Below are positions 1-8,949 of a stretch of DNA of 17,194 nt, in pieces. Origin of the DNA: Haplosporangium gracile (taxonomy: Eukaryota; Mortierellomycota; Mortierellomycetes; Mortierellales; Mortierellaceae). The DNA lies in contig JAAAUF010000846.1 in assembly GCA_015499985.1 (NCBI GenBank), forward strand, positions 1,055-18,248, written 5' to 3'. Numbering within the stretch: the first letter of the stretch is position 1; each line of letters begins with the position of its first letter. A program made the position numbers and the translations under genes. The notes under the pieces were generated by a model. The model saw only the letters and a list, made by a program, of their open reading frames with translations, did no database searches and was not told the origin of the DNA.

Positions 1-114
1 CATGTTCAAGTCAAGACCATGACAAAGGGGTTCATGATCGCAAGGAGATGTGTCAATACTAACGAACACTCTTTGGATTACGTTCTTCGTTTTGTATTTG
101 TTTCGATGGATTAG

Positions 115-720
115 TTTCGTGAACACGGACGATCTGGATTTTGATAATGCAGAGTCAACTGTCCCTACTCAGGAGTGGGATCTTGTCGAGGATACACATG
201 GACAAGTCGCAGAGTACTCCACAAGGTACCTTTCATTAGAAAAAGGATGAAACGCACATCTTGGCCAATACCAATGGGTGTTCTTCAACTTGTTGGCTGG
301 AAGCATCTTCATCCTATACCTTAACTGACGATTAGCTGTTTTGCACGGAACAAAAAAAAAAAAAAATGGCCTTTAGGGTGGCGAAATTCTCGAGCATTCG
401 CAGCTTGACACTGTTCTTTAGCGAAAATTTTGGAGGCGACATTACAAAGATCAGTTTCATTGGTCTCAAGGGCGAATTCTCTGAGGCAAGTCCTTCCTTT
501 CCAATTTTGCTTCACTCTCTCATCACCATCTCGCGAAGTGAAAAAATGAACCACCCAATACTTCAAAAACTAATCACGATTGTAATTATTTAACTACTAC
601 GCAAAAATATATATTTAGTTGAAGCGCGATCCGATTATCACGATCTACGAGTTGCAGGCCAACCCCGCAGACCACAAGGTTCCAGGCATCAAGGACGCTC
701 TCCATCCCGAATTTGAATAA
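115..720 (+). CDS. PITH-domain protein (PITHD1/TXNL1-like), 3' part only
   Basis: Three exons are visible: 115-225, 377-485 and 619-720 (stop TAA 718-720). They join in phase to give about 106 C-terminal residues; the start lies left of the window. The product matches the PITH domain: a Phe-Val-Asn lead, then a DFDNAE motif, PTQEWDL, SLTLFFSENFGG, ISFIGLKGEF and a final ANPADHKVPG. PITH domains occur alone (PITHD1) or after a thioredoxin domain (TXNL1/Txl1), where the PITH part is known to bind the 26S proteasome regulatory particle. Which of the two this is cannot be told without the missing N-terminus. The first exon begins after a TAG acceptor at 112-114, preceded by a TACTAAC branch-site match at 57-63, so bases 1-114 are probably intron. 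The second intron in view uses a GC donor. The protein ends about 14 residues after the domain's DHKVP motif, as expected for a C-terminal PITH domain. Confidence 0.88.
486..618 (+). other. GC-AG intron of the PITH gene
   Basis: The exon ends GAG at 485 and is followed by GCAAGT, a non-canonical GC donor in an otherwise strong context. The acceptor is TTTAG at 614-618. Splicing here joins GEFSE to LKRDP in phase and restores the continuous PITH domain; no GT donor nearby does so. Confidence 0.8.
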
Positions 721-1079
721 GCCCCTTCTCCTCCTCCTCCTCCTCACCCACTCTTTCAGGCACGGACATAGCTAGTCTCCCCCAAGACTATGGGGATGAC
801 AAACGACGAATCGAGAGGAGGACAGTGCTCATGAATCAAATAAAACACGAAAAAAAAATGAGATCGAAAACACAGTTTTTGTGGGGTTAAAAGAACATGC
901 AAAGGGGCTTACTCAACGAAATTCGAAATAATTGCGTGCACAAAAAAGGGGGCGAGATGAGGGCGGAGTTTGTGTGAGGAAGATCGAGATGGTCTTTATG
1001 AAAATGCTTTTTTTTGATGTGCGAAAATAAAAAAATATGGTAAGAAATAAAAATAAAATAGCAGAAGGAGGATCTACTT
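721..1079. other. Convergent 3' intergenic region
   Basis: This 359-nt gap separates the stop codons of two convergent genes. It holds a CTCCTC-rich stretch just after the PITH stop, the plus-strand poly(A) signal at 839-844, and an AT-rich part (about 1009-1062) that would be the U-rich 3' UTR of the carrier on the minus strand. No AATAAA is seen on the minus strand here. No gene is supported. Confidence 0.7.
839..844 (+). terminator. Poly(A) signal AATAAA of the PITH gene
   Basis: A perfect AATAAA lies 119 nt after the stop codon, followed by an A-rich stretch. Position and strand fit 3'-end formation of the PITH transcript. Confidence 0.55.
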
Positions 1080-3485
1080 CTACTTGGCGGCGGCGGTGGC
1101 AAGTTTGAAGCGGTCAGAGTTGGAATCCAACCAGGACGAAACACGCTCATAGACTGCAAACGTAACCGCCTGTCCGGGGGCCACACGCAATACACGAGGC
1201 GTAACACCCTTATAGAATGCCCTCCAACCCTCATTCTTCAAAATCGATCCATTGACCTCCGTAAAACGAGCCCAGCCGCTCAAACCCTCAGGGTTGGGCG
1301 TCTTCTGAATACGGGTCTTGACAATATCAATAGGGTTGTTAACCAGAGGTCCCATAGCTCCAGAGATGAGACCAATAGTAGCAGACTGGTAACCGGGCAA
1401 CTCTGTGATATCCTGGAGGCGCTGGAGGTAACCCTTCAAGAAATGGTATGTGGGGAAGTTGGCGGCCTGGTTAGTAGCCTGACGGAGGGAAGTGAGACCG
1501 ACACCACGGTAGAGGGCACCGAAACCTTCCTCGCGAACGACGGTGAAGGCGCAGTGGGCGGCGTTGCGATACTTGGGAATGTCGAGGGGGTCGGCCATCG
1601 AGTGGCGCTGGGCTTGGAGACGGATCTTGACCACGTCCATGGGGGTCACGACCAAGACTGCCTCTGTCACACCGGCAAGCAGACCAGCTATTAGAGAGAA
1701 GGGGTTAACATAGAAATGTGAAAAAATTATTAGTCTCAGGAGCTCAGGAGAAGCGTGGGAAAGTAAGAAAAGGGAGGGATACATTAAAAATAAGTTGCCT
1801 CTTTGCTTATATTACTGAAAGCAACATCGTGTGTGTGTGTCGTGTGGGTGTGTTGGGTGAATGGGCATGAGCATGGTCATAAGCGTGGGTATGAATGTAG
1901 GGAATTGACTTCATTCCTCCCCAGAAGTTATTGCATCTCGCATGTCCACACAAAGTATGTCGCATGCTGAGTTTCTTATTTCTTTTCAACTTTTCCCATC
2001 CCATCTGCTCAATTTCCCATTCTTCCAGGTCGGGCCCTCCTGTCCCTCTCTCCGTCTCTTGTACTCCCTGCACCTTGACCGTTTTTATTTTCCCACTCCT
2101 GCAACTCGGCCGTTTCGTCTCCTCTCCCTTCTTCACTTCGGCCTCCTCTACCTCCCTCTAATTCGCCACACGCACCGAACCACAATTACTGATTATCAAG
2201 ATCAAATATGAAGACTTACCCCAGAGATTGTTGAGCTTCCAGGGCTTGCCGTCCTTGTCGACCATGATATCCTTATAGAACTGGAAGGTCGTGAATCGGA
2301 TCGCCATCTTGGGAACAATACCCGCCGTCACTGCACCGAGACCCTTGTACAGCGCCAAGGGCGACTCGCGCTTCACGATCCTCATACCGACTCCTAAGAA
2401 TGACAAATTCTGACCCTATTTGTTTGAAGAGAGGAAAGAAAAGTCGCCGAGAGGAATGAGAAGCCGCCGAGAGGAAAGAAAAGTTGCCGAGAGGAGCAGT
2501 TAGCGAATGGTTACAAGATCATTTCTTGAGCATGATCTGCAGGAAGAGAAGGATGAATATATGTGTCGCAGAGGAAAGGAATGCAATGAAAACAGCCGGC
2601 GTGACACTTCATCACCCCCATTGCCTAAACTGTCCGTGCCTTCTTCAACCAACCCTTGTCGGCTCCAAGAGAGTGGTCACCATATCAGATTCAACCATTC
2701 ATAATGTCGCCATTAGCCTCCAATGCGACTGTTTTTATAGTCGTCAAATCATGTATTTCCACAAGATAAAAATGATGAACTAGAGATGGCTCGTCTTCCT
2801 TCTCTTCCTCTCTTCTTATTGTTGTGGGAGGCGCTCTCTTTTTCTTCTTTTTTGGTATGTGGACGAACAGGTATTTTTGTAACGGTGCAAGAAGGAGAGG
2901 AATACAGCCAAAAGTAAAAAAAGAAATAGGTTTTTTTTCTTTGCAGCTGAGTCCTGACGAACTGAAAGCAAATAAATTTTTCCCCAGATTTTTCTGTTCC
3001 TGGTTCGCACAATTTGTGTCCACGGTTCGTCTGCGGGGTAAAATGTCGAAGGTCCAAGGCGTCATCGCTTTGCGTCGACTCATCAGTCTCCATCCTGTTC
3101 ATCTCCACTCATCCCGAAAATAATAAAAGTCCAGCTATTGTTTTGTTGCTGTCGGTAAGAGTCCAGCTGAAAGAAGGTCCATGATACTCCATCCTGACTG
3201 AGAATAAGCCCTCATTGTCATTGTCGGAACTGCACTGTCGTTGTAACAAACACAAAAAAAAAAAAAAAAAAAAAAAAGAACCTTGAAAAATGTGACAGGC
3301 AAAAAATAGCAATCAAGTGTAGAAGAAAAGGGAGGACTTACGGAGGCGTTACGGGGGATGTTCTTGGCAAGCTGCATGCGGACCTTGATGGTATCGAGGG
3401 GATGGCAGATCAAGGCCTCCATGAAACCAGCAGATCCTCCGGCAATCAAGTTCACCAAGGGAGACTTCCTTTCTCTAGCAGCCAT
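1080..3485 (-). CDS. SFC1: Mitochondrial succinate/fumarate carrier (SLC25 family)
   Basis: Exons on the minus strand are 3485-3342, 2409-2220 and 1687-1080; the 942 nt encode 313 residues. This is the usual length for a mitochondrial carrier. All three carrier signatures are present: HPLDTIKVRMQ at about residue 28, TPMDVVKIRLQ at about 126 and NPIDIVKTRIQ at about 229. Sequence around ALYKGLGAV, PKMAIRF, TEAVLVV, RQATNQ and RVAPGQAVTF matches the yeast Sfc1/Acr1 subfamily rather than the citrate or oxoglutarate carriers. Sfc1 exchanges cytosolic succinate for matrix fumarate across the inner membrane, linking the glyoxylate cycle to gluconeogenesis on C2 or fatty-acid carbon. The ATG has A at -3 and G at +4. 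Donors are GTAAGT in both introns. Exon 2 starts at a CAG acceptor (2412-2410), which keeps phase and gives a loop about two residues shorter than in yeast; the nearer TTAG acceptor would break the frame. Introns of 932 and 532 nt are unusually long for this window. Confidence 0.93.
1688..2219 (-). other. Second intron of the carrier gene (532 nt)
   Basis: Donor GTAAGT at 2219 and acceptor CTAATAG ending at 1688 join phase 1 to give NNLWAGLLAG across the boundary. The intron is GA-rich on the minus strand and contains a GT-rich stretch at about 1828-1860 read on the plus strand. No exon or RNA gene is recognised inside. Confidence 0.85.
2431..2499. repeat. 20-bp tandem repeat, about 3.4 copies
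   Basis: Units start at 2431, 2451 and 2471, each beginning GAGGAA and ending GCCGA, followed by a partial unit (GAGGAGCAG) at 2491. Units 1 and 3 differ by a single transition. The array sits inside intron 1 of the carrier gene, close to its 3' splice site. Confidence 0.85.
3254..3277. repeat. A24 homopolymer
   Basis: An unbroken run of 24 A on the plus strand (T on the coding strand) lies about 65 nt downstream of the carrier's first splice donor, so it is not the acceptor pyrimidine tract. Confidence 0.9.
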
Positions 3486-3727
3486 CTTTGTTTATGTGTA
3501 TTTGGTATATGTAGTGGTTTGTTGTAGGGAGTGAAGGAGACCGGCAAATGAAGTTCCAGTTGACTAGATCGAGTAGTGAGAGGAGTGAGGAAGAAAGAGG
3601 TGAGTGGGGAGGAGCAGAGCTGTACAGAGGGAAGAGAGGGGAGTGAAAAGAAGGATGACGAAGTGTGAAGAAGAGAAAAAAGGAAAGGAAAGAGGGAAAT
3701 CGTGATGCGAAGTGGTGCCTGAAGAGA

Positions 3728-3735
3728 TATTTATA
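3728..3735 (-). promoter_or_regulatory. TATA-like box with adjacent CCAAT, carrier promoter
   Basis: On the minus strand the sequence reads CCAATATAAATA: a CCAAT element directly abutting a TATAAATA box, 243 nt upstream of the carrier start codon. Position and orientation fit, but no transcript start is known. Confidence 0.4.
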
Positions 3736-4361
3736 TTGGCCACCCACAGATGAGAGCCGAGGGCCGTGAAAAAAAAAAAAGAATAAGAGTAGGAATGAGT
3801 AGGTCAAGTAAAGTAGAGGTACCTTCGTTCGATCTTGTTTGGGTGCTTGTCCCTCCTTGTTGCTCTGACAAATAGACAATTCGCCTCTGAAAAGGGTGAA
3901 TGCCATGCCGACCGAGCAGCCACAGACAACTCATACCGAGCCCGACTCCTTCATTCTACTCATTTCTTGATTGTCGCCTGCCAACTTTACTTATTCATTC
4001 AAAGCGCTTTGTACATTCTTGCCAAGCTCTCCCTTCATCGATCCCTCTCCATTACTGTTTTCGATCAGTGTACTTCTTTGTATGCCCTTTGTCAACTTCA
4101 TCATCCACAAAAGAATTAGCCGAACAAACAGGAGAATAAGCACCCTCGGACAGTCGTCCTGCTGGACGGACTTGCATTTCTCTCCCCCTTACATCTCTTA
4201 CTGTCATATTTTCTGTATCCGTGGGCCTCGGTTTCAATTTGTCCATACATTCACAAACATCATACACATCCTCCATTCAGCCCTTCTCAACCGCTTGCTC
4301 GTTCTCGTTCCCCCTTTGTTTTTTACTCACATTTGTAATTCACAAAGCAAACACTCCCCCT

Positions 4362-4377
4362 CCCCCCCCCCCCCCCC
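4362..4377. repeat. C16 homopolymer
   Basis: Sixteen C in a row on the plus strand, preceded by CCCCCT, inside a CT-rich intergenic stretch. Unlike the many A/T runs in this window, it is the only long G/C homopolymer. Confidence 0.85.
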
Positions 4378-4955
4378 TGCCTTTACAACTATTTGCCTCC
4401 ATTCTTCTCACTCTCTCTCACTCACTCTTCGTTCTCCCCCCTCTGCCCATCGATCAATTACGTGGAAAATGAAGAGAGATCCAAAAGGGCCCATTTGTCG
4501 TAATGTGTGAGCTTGAACCTGGAACTGACCCCGCATTTTCCTCAATTTTTTTTTTTGAGTTCAGTTCAACAGTCCTCCCTCCTCCCCTGTCTCCCACTTT
4601 CTTCTGCACCCCACCGGGGAGGCGGGAACCGATCTCCTTGAACCTGGACGCGATGTGAACACTCATTGGCTAGAAATAAAATATTGGCCATCGTCTATTT
4701 TATGAAGGAAAGAGAAGGACGAAAGAGCAGGGAGAGAGAGAGAGAGTCAGAGAGAAAGTGGTGAACATAGGCCGACTCACGTCAACCACACTTACTTTCA
4801 TCATTCGAAACTACTTTTGCCTTGCTCTTTCGCTTTTCTGTTCAACTCATCACAGAAACCGGCAAGACTCCACAGTGTAATGAAGACACTAGCGCAAAGG
4901 GGACAAGAAAAAAAAAGTAGAAAAATGAGGGTTACGAATTCGATGTGTCATCGAC

Positions 4956-4988
4956 TTTTTTTTTTTTTTTTTTTTTTTCTTTTTTTTT
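4956..4988. repeat. T23 plus T9 tract
   Basis: Twenty-three T, one C, then nine T on the plus strand in gene-free sequence. No retroelement end or target-site duplication was noticed beside it. Confidence 0.85.
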
Positions 4989-5898
4989 CTATTGTGTTCG
5001 TTCTACTCTATGACACTGCCTGCAGTGCTTCTTTCTTTCCCTCGTAAACTCTTTGTTTGTTTGTGTTTGATTGTTTGTTTTGCTCACGCACGCAACAACC
5101 TTGAGTCGTTGAGATGTGCTTGCCTGATTTGGACCTTGCCCCGGACTCCTTAAGCGAACATGTCTCTCTCTCTTTCAGGCACACTGATACATAACCATCA
5201 CGTTTGTTGTTCTTCTGTGCGCGAGGTGTCTGTGTGACACTTTTTTGCACGCTTTCACATGCAATGAATCTTTTTTTATTTCTCCTTGGAACAGGGATCT
5301 CAGCCGTGCATCGCATCGCATCGAGGGGCGAAAAGTGTGGCGTGGTATGTTTTCGTTGCTCCAATGAGAGTAGCCCAGAAAAAGAGGGGATAGAGAAAAT
5401 GACGACAAAGTAAGCGATGTTCACCATAGAAAAACCATTACAGCAAATATCATTCTTATTCCGTGTTGTCAATTTGTCGCTACTGGATTCACCTTTGCAA
5501 ACACATGGTCACGTCCACATAGACTGCTACTGTGCCTTGACTTTTTTTTTTCAAGGTCGTCTCTGCATCTTCTCCCTTTCCTTCTCTTCCTTTTTGCCTG
5601 TTACCCCGCCATCTCCCTTCACAGAAAAGAACTCGATTCATACCCAACGCCTCTCTCTCTGTGTATGCCCTCCTCTCCTCCTCTCTTGCTCAAATCATCC
5701 AATAATTCTTGATCTTCGTCCCGCTCAACCCTTCTCAACCCCATGAACACTCTCCCAAATATTTCAACGTCCGAATTATCTGATCCGACTTTGTCCATCC
5801 CTCGCTTCGACGATTGGTTACTTTTTTTTTATCCCTCTCTTAGTCCTACCACATAGAAAAACGAAAGAGGAGGAAGAGGAAGAGGACTGGGCAATTGG

Positions 5899-5919
5899 AA
5901 AAAAAAAAAAAAAAAAAAA
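5899..5919. repeat. A21 homopolymer
   Basis: Twenty-one A on the plus strand in the 3' flank of twinfilin, within a purine-rich stretch starting near 5858. Confidence 0.85.
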
Positions 5920-6141
5920 GATGACAGAAAACTAAAAAGGGGAGGAGGGGATGCAAAAAAAAACCAACAAATTGAGATCTAGAAGAGCAAAAAAGACGCA
6001 ATACATGCAGCAAAGGCTTGCATCCACTTTTTGCCCTCACACTTCCAATTGAACCCCTCCCAACTAACCAGCATATTATTTTTGGACGTTGGTACCCTAC
6101 AAGTTACCTCAGTTCGGATCGATATCTAGCAAAAAGATATA

Positions 6142-6147
6142 TTTATT
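6142..6147 (-). terminator. Poly(A) signal of twinfilin
   Basis: TTTATT on the plus strand reads AATAAA on the coding strand, about 80 nt after the twinfilin stop codon, a usual distance for 3'-end formation. Confidence 0.5.
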
Positions 6148-6228
6148 TTCTCAATTTTCAATAAAAGGGTAAGTAGAAGCTCACTCTCTCACCTTCCCAC
6201 CAACACGTTCAATCTCGCATCAGACCCA

Positions 6229-8315
6229 TTACATGACGCGACGAGCACCAGGACGAGCAGGTTTGCTGAACCCTCTTGGGCTATTAACTCCCGTAGTCGT
6301 TCCGAACACTGACTGAGTCTTGGGATGCAGCTCGTCCAAGATGAACGCCTCTGTCAGATCAGAGACGTCCGTCGTCTCGAGCTTCTTATCAACATTCAAT
6401 CCTGCGTCGTCCTTGGCTGCCTGCAATACTCCAGCTCTGCATGACGAGTACAGCATGCGTTCACGGATCTTGGACTTGCTTGGGCATGTGTACATAAACA
6501 CTATTGATTGTTCCATTGAGAGAAACGAAATGAAAAGGTTAGAAAACTGCACGTTTCTTCTTCAATGTATTTTTTTTTCATAGCAATAAGCTTTCGTTTT
6601 CCTTTAGAGGTAGAAGAACATACCGAGAGAGTCATGGGCAGAGCCGTTGTGGGTGTGTTCGTAAGCATAAAAGGTAAAACGGGGTGCTTCTTCATCAATG
6701 TTTTTATGCACCTCGTTCGCCCCCAGCTTGGCCTCACTCACCAAATCAATCGTCTCATTCGCCGCATCGATCGCCTATATGTCATACACGATTAAAAAAT
6801 ATGGTTAGCATCCGTAGAACATCTCCTTGACAGATCAGAACACCGACTAAACAATAAAAAAAAGAAATGAGAACTCACGAGCTTGACAAAGTTGACAGTA
6901 CGCTCTTGCTTAGTGACGACCTCGGGCTCCTCCTCTTCCTCTTCCTCAACAGCAGCCTCAGCCTCAGTCTCTTTCTCCTCCTCGGCCTCAGCAGCGGCCT
7001 CCTGTTCCTCAGCAACGGTCTCTTCCTTCTTCTCCTTAGCCTCATCATCATCCCATTCATCATCCGCAACAGTAACCTGCTCCAGAGCCTTAATAGTACT
7101 GCTCTCCTGCGAGGCAACAGGCGAGGCGGGCAAAGGTGTAGATGCAGGGCTGCTAAACTTCTTTGGCACCGCCGACGCAACCGCAGCCTTCTTCTTAGGA
7201 GCAGCAGAAACAGGAGCAGCAAGAACGAGCTTCTTGAGGGCAGCAACAGCCTTGTCCGTAAGAGGGAAACTCATTCCTGGAGCGTGCGCCTTCCTGTAGG
7301 CGCCGCCCTTCATGCTCTCGACAAGCGTCTTTTCATTCGCCCGGATCTCGGCCAGCTGTCGCTCACGCTCCGACAGGGGCTTGGGGGCTGCCAAACTGGC
7401 CTTATGCTTCTTGTAACCCTCCAACGTAAAGTCTCCCTAATTTAATTGTAATTAATATTCTGATCAGATACGTTCTTCTAGAGCACACACCATTTTCAGT
7501 GATTCTAATCCAACAAAGGCATCAGTCACTTATGAAAGAGATAGAAGTAAATACCTTGTTGGTGCCATAGATGGAATCAGTGAAATGCGAATCACCAAGG
7601 TCCTTGGTCAAGCTGGCACGCGTAGCAGCATAGATCATCTTTTGGCGGATAGGGGCCACATCGGGGACATAGCACAAAAATATCCACTCGGATGAGGTCT
7701 TGCTGTCGCCCAACCGGACCAAAAAGTATGCGGGTTGCTTCTCTGCCAAGTTCTCGTGCACAATCGCAAAATCTAATTTTTTGTTTGTTGTTCAATCGCA
7801 GGAAGAAAGGGAAGTAGGAAAGGGTAGCTTTGTTAGTCGGTCCTTTTTTGCATTCCTTCCTGCTTGTATTTTCTTTGTTTGCGTTTTCCTTTGCCAATTG
7901 ACAATAAAGGCTGTCGCCAACATTCTCCGAAAAAAAAAAAAAAAAAAACCAGGGGCAGAACGAAAAATCGATACATCACAGAGTCAAAAACGCCACTCTG
8001 ACGTACCTTTCTCAAAGACACCCTGGATATCAAAGAGACCATCGTCCTCCAATGACTCATTAATGATCGAGACCTTGACTGCACGCACGTTGCTGCCGGG
8101 TGCGGTTGCCTGCTTCCATGCGTCCGAGAGCTTTTGCGAGACTAATTGGTAAGAGAAGGCAAGAGAATGAGAAAGTTTAGTTTTCAGAGAAGCATACAAA
8201 TTGAATGAACGAAGCAAGGCAAAAAGTAGGAAAAAATGAGTAGTAGGGTGACAGCTGTCCGCGGTTGTGTGAGTTGGAAGTGTATATATACCTTTGATTC
8301 CTGTCTGACTGGACA
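6229..8315 (-). CDS. TWF1: Twinfilin, actin monomer-binding protein with large insert
   Basis: Exons on the minus strand are 8315-8292, 8141-8007, 7772-7555, 7436-6879, 6774-6624 and 6500-6229; a further upstream exon supplies the first base of the ATG. The join gives 452 residues in one frame. Twinfilins have two ADF-homology domains and sequester ADP-actin or cap barbed ends in the cytosol. The N-terminus MSSQTGIK, the block around residues 55-125 with WIFLCYVPD, RQKMIYAATRA and DSHFTDSIYG, then GYKK and the second domain's SFPLTDKAVAALKKL, FYAYEHTH and KIRERMLYSSC, followed by DELHPK and a basic tail, all match the family. The usual length is about 330-350 residues; the excess is one Ala/Pro/Lys-rich then Glu-rich insert at about residues 197-302, between the first helix and first strand of the second ADF-H domain. 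All introns have GT donors and TAG acceptors. Confidence 0.9.
6909..7226 (-). other. Low-complexity acidic insert in twinfilin
   Basis: These bases encode about residues 197-302. The first half is rich in Ala, Pro, Ser and Lys with two Pro-Lys-Lys patches. The second half is strongly acidic, including a DDEWDDDEA stretch and a run of seven Glu. It is bounded by recognisable ADF-H sequence on both sides (AALKKL before, TVNFVKLAID after). Codon use is regular and no good donor is present, so it reads as coding rather than as an unspliced intron. Confidence 0.8.
7930..7948. repeat. A19 homopolymer in a twinfilin intron
   Basis: Nineteen A on the plus strand (T on the coding strand) lie within the 234-nt intron 7773-8006, nearer the donor than the acceptor. 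Confidence 0.85.
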
Positions 8316-8482
8316 CTATTTTTGTTTCATGAAGCAATAGTGCAAAAAAGAAGAGAAGGAGGACGAACGCGTGAGAAAGTTAGCTCGTATTTCCAAGGAA
8401 CAGTGTAGGCATGTAGTCCATGGCAGTTGCCCTTGTCTCAGTCATTTGCTTGAATGCGAGGGGTTAAAAGTCGAATACGTTA
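8316..8482 (-). other. Putative intron splitting the twinfilin start codon
   Basis: The frame encoding SSQTGIK has no upstream ATG before an in-frame TAA. An acceptor AAATAG (8321-8316) immediately precedes TG TCC AGT. A donor GTAACG begins at 8482, directly after an A at 8483, so splicing would make A|TG and give the expected start MSSQTGIK. The same GTAACG donor is used by the VWA and fucosyltransferase genes here. The acceptor is fairly secure; the donor is inferred. Confidence 0.5.
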
Positions 8483-8949
8483 CTGTTGTAGTATTGACGG
8501 AAATGAGAGAATAAAGAGAAGAGGAGGAGGAGGGGGGAGGTATTAGCGAAGAGGAAGATAAAGTGTGTTTGTTAATGAAAAAGAAGAAAAAGAAAAGAAA
8601 TGAATGCCTTTGGTTCAGGGACGAGATGACCGAATGTCACCCCAGAGCTGACTCGTTGTGGAGTGACGTTTTTTAGGGGTCCGTCCCAACTGTGGGCAAC
8701 CTATTTCTGACTTCTTGGGCGAAGATTTATCCTCTTGATCAATTCATTAAGGGGTCAGCTCTCTCTCTCCCTCACAGCTTGATATCCTTAGAGGCAGTTG
8801 CACACAATCTAGCACTGGTACCCATTACGGCTCTCCCAGTTGGCCATCAAAACGACATCAAAAATACATAGACAATATCACATTGTTTCTTTCACGAACA
8901 ATTTATTTTCATCCGCGAACATAAAAAAAACTCCTCCTACTATGCCTTA
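8483..8949. other. Intergenic region: twinfilin promoter and VWA 3' flank
   Basis: Read on the minus strand, the part next to twinfilin (about 8483-8610) is a CT-rich, leader-like stretch that would be the 5' UTR. Further upstream is mixed sequence without a clear TATA box. The far end is the 3' flank of the VWA gene. No gene is supported. Confidence 0.6.
8902..8907 (-). terminator. Poly(A) signal of the VWA gene
   Basis: TTTATT on the plus strand is AATAAA on the coding strand, 42 nt after the VWA stop codon. Confidence 0.5.

Larger units (their letters stand above)
2410..3341 (-). other. Long first intron of the carrier gene (932 nt)
   Basis: The intron runs from donor GTAAGT at 3341 to acceptor GGGTCAG ending at 2410. 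It contains an A24 run on the plus strand (3254-3277) and a 20-bp tandem repeat near its 3' end. The open frames inside it on either strand resemble no protein I know. A small additional exon cannot be excluded, but none is needed to keep frame or the carrier fold. Confidence 0.7.
3486..6228. other. Intergenic region of 2.7 kb without a supported gene
   Basis: This stretch contains the promoter side of the carrier (minus strand) and the 3' flank of twinfilin. The plus strand carries several CT-rich blocks (about 3960-4470 and 5560-5740) that resemble fungal 5' leaders, a C16 run at 4362-4377, a T23 run at 4956-4978 followed by T9, an A21 run at 5899-5919 and a plus-strand AATAAA at 6160-6165. 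The open frames are built from low-complexity Ser/Pro/Leu/Phe codons and show no family resemblance. One 37-codon frame at 5743-5856 follows a leader-like stretch and is discussed separately. Confidence 0.6.

Noticed and set aside
1..114. Coding sequence upstream of the PITH exon (open frame from about 50)
   Set aside because: The residues before FVN do not resemble a PITH domain, and a TACTAAC branch site plus TAG acceptor mark this as intron.
2392..2401. Alternative acceptor TTAG for carrier exon 2
   Set aside because: From the phase-0 donor at 3341 it would read GAG TCG GTA TGA, an immediate stop; the CAG at 2412-2410 keeps the frame and the carrier loop length.
2608..2614. GTGATGA on the minus strand in the same intron, a possible snoRNA C box
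   Set aside because: No CTGA box within the next 110 nt and no terminal stem seen.
3079..3086. CTGATGAG on the minus strand inside the carrier intron, as in a hammerhead ribozyme core or a snoRNA C box
   Set aside because: No matching GAAA after a stem for a hammerhead, and no D box at a suitable distance for a C/D snoRNA.
3971..4510. 179-codon plus-strand open frame
   Set aside because: The product is Ser/Pro/Leu/Phe-rich because the DNA is CT-rich and includes the C16 run; no domain, no clean start context, no family resemblance.
5008..5472. 154-codon minus-strand open frame
   Set aside because: Irregular composition, no recognisable motif, no flanking splice sites that extend it; length is within chance for low-stop sequence.
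6867..7445. Long plus-strand open frames (138 and 192 codons) antisense to twinfilin
   Set aside because: They mirror the low-complexity Glu/Ala/Lys codons of twinfilin exon 7436-6879 and give Ser/Leu-rich nonsense; the minus strand has clear family motifs and splice sites.
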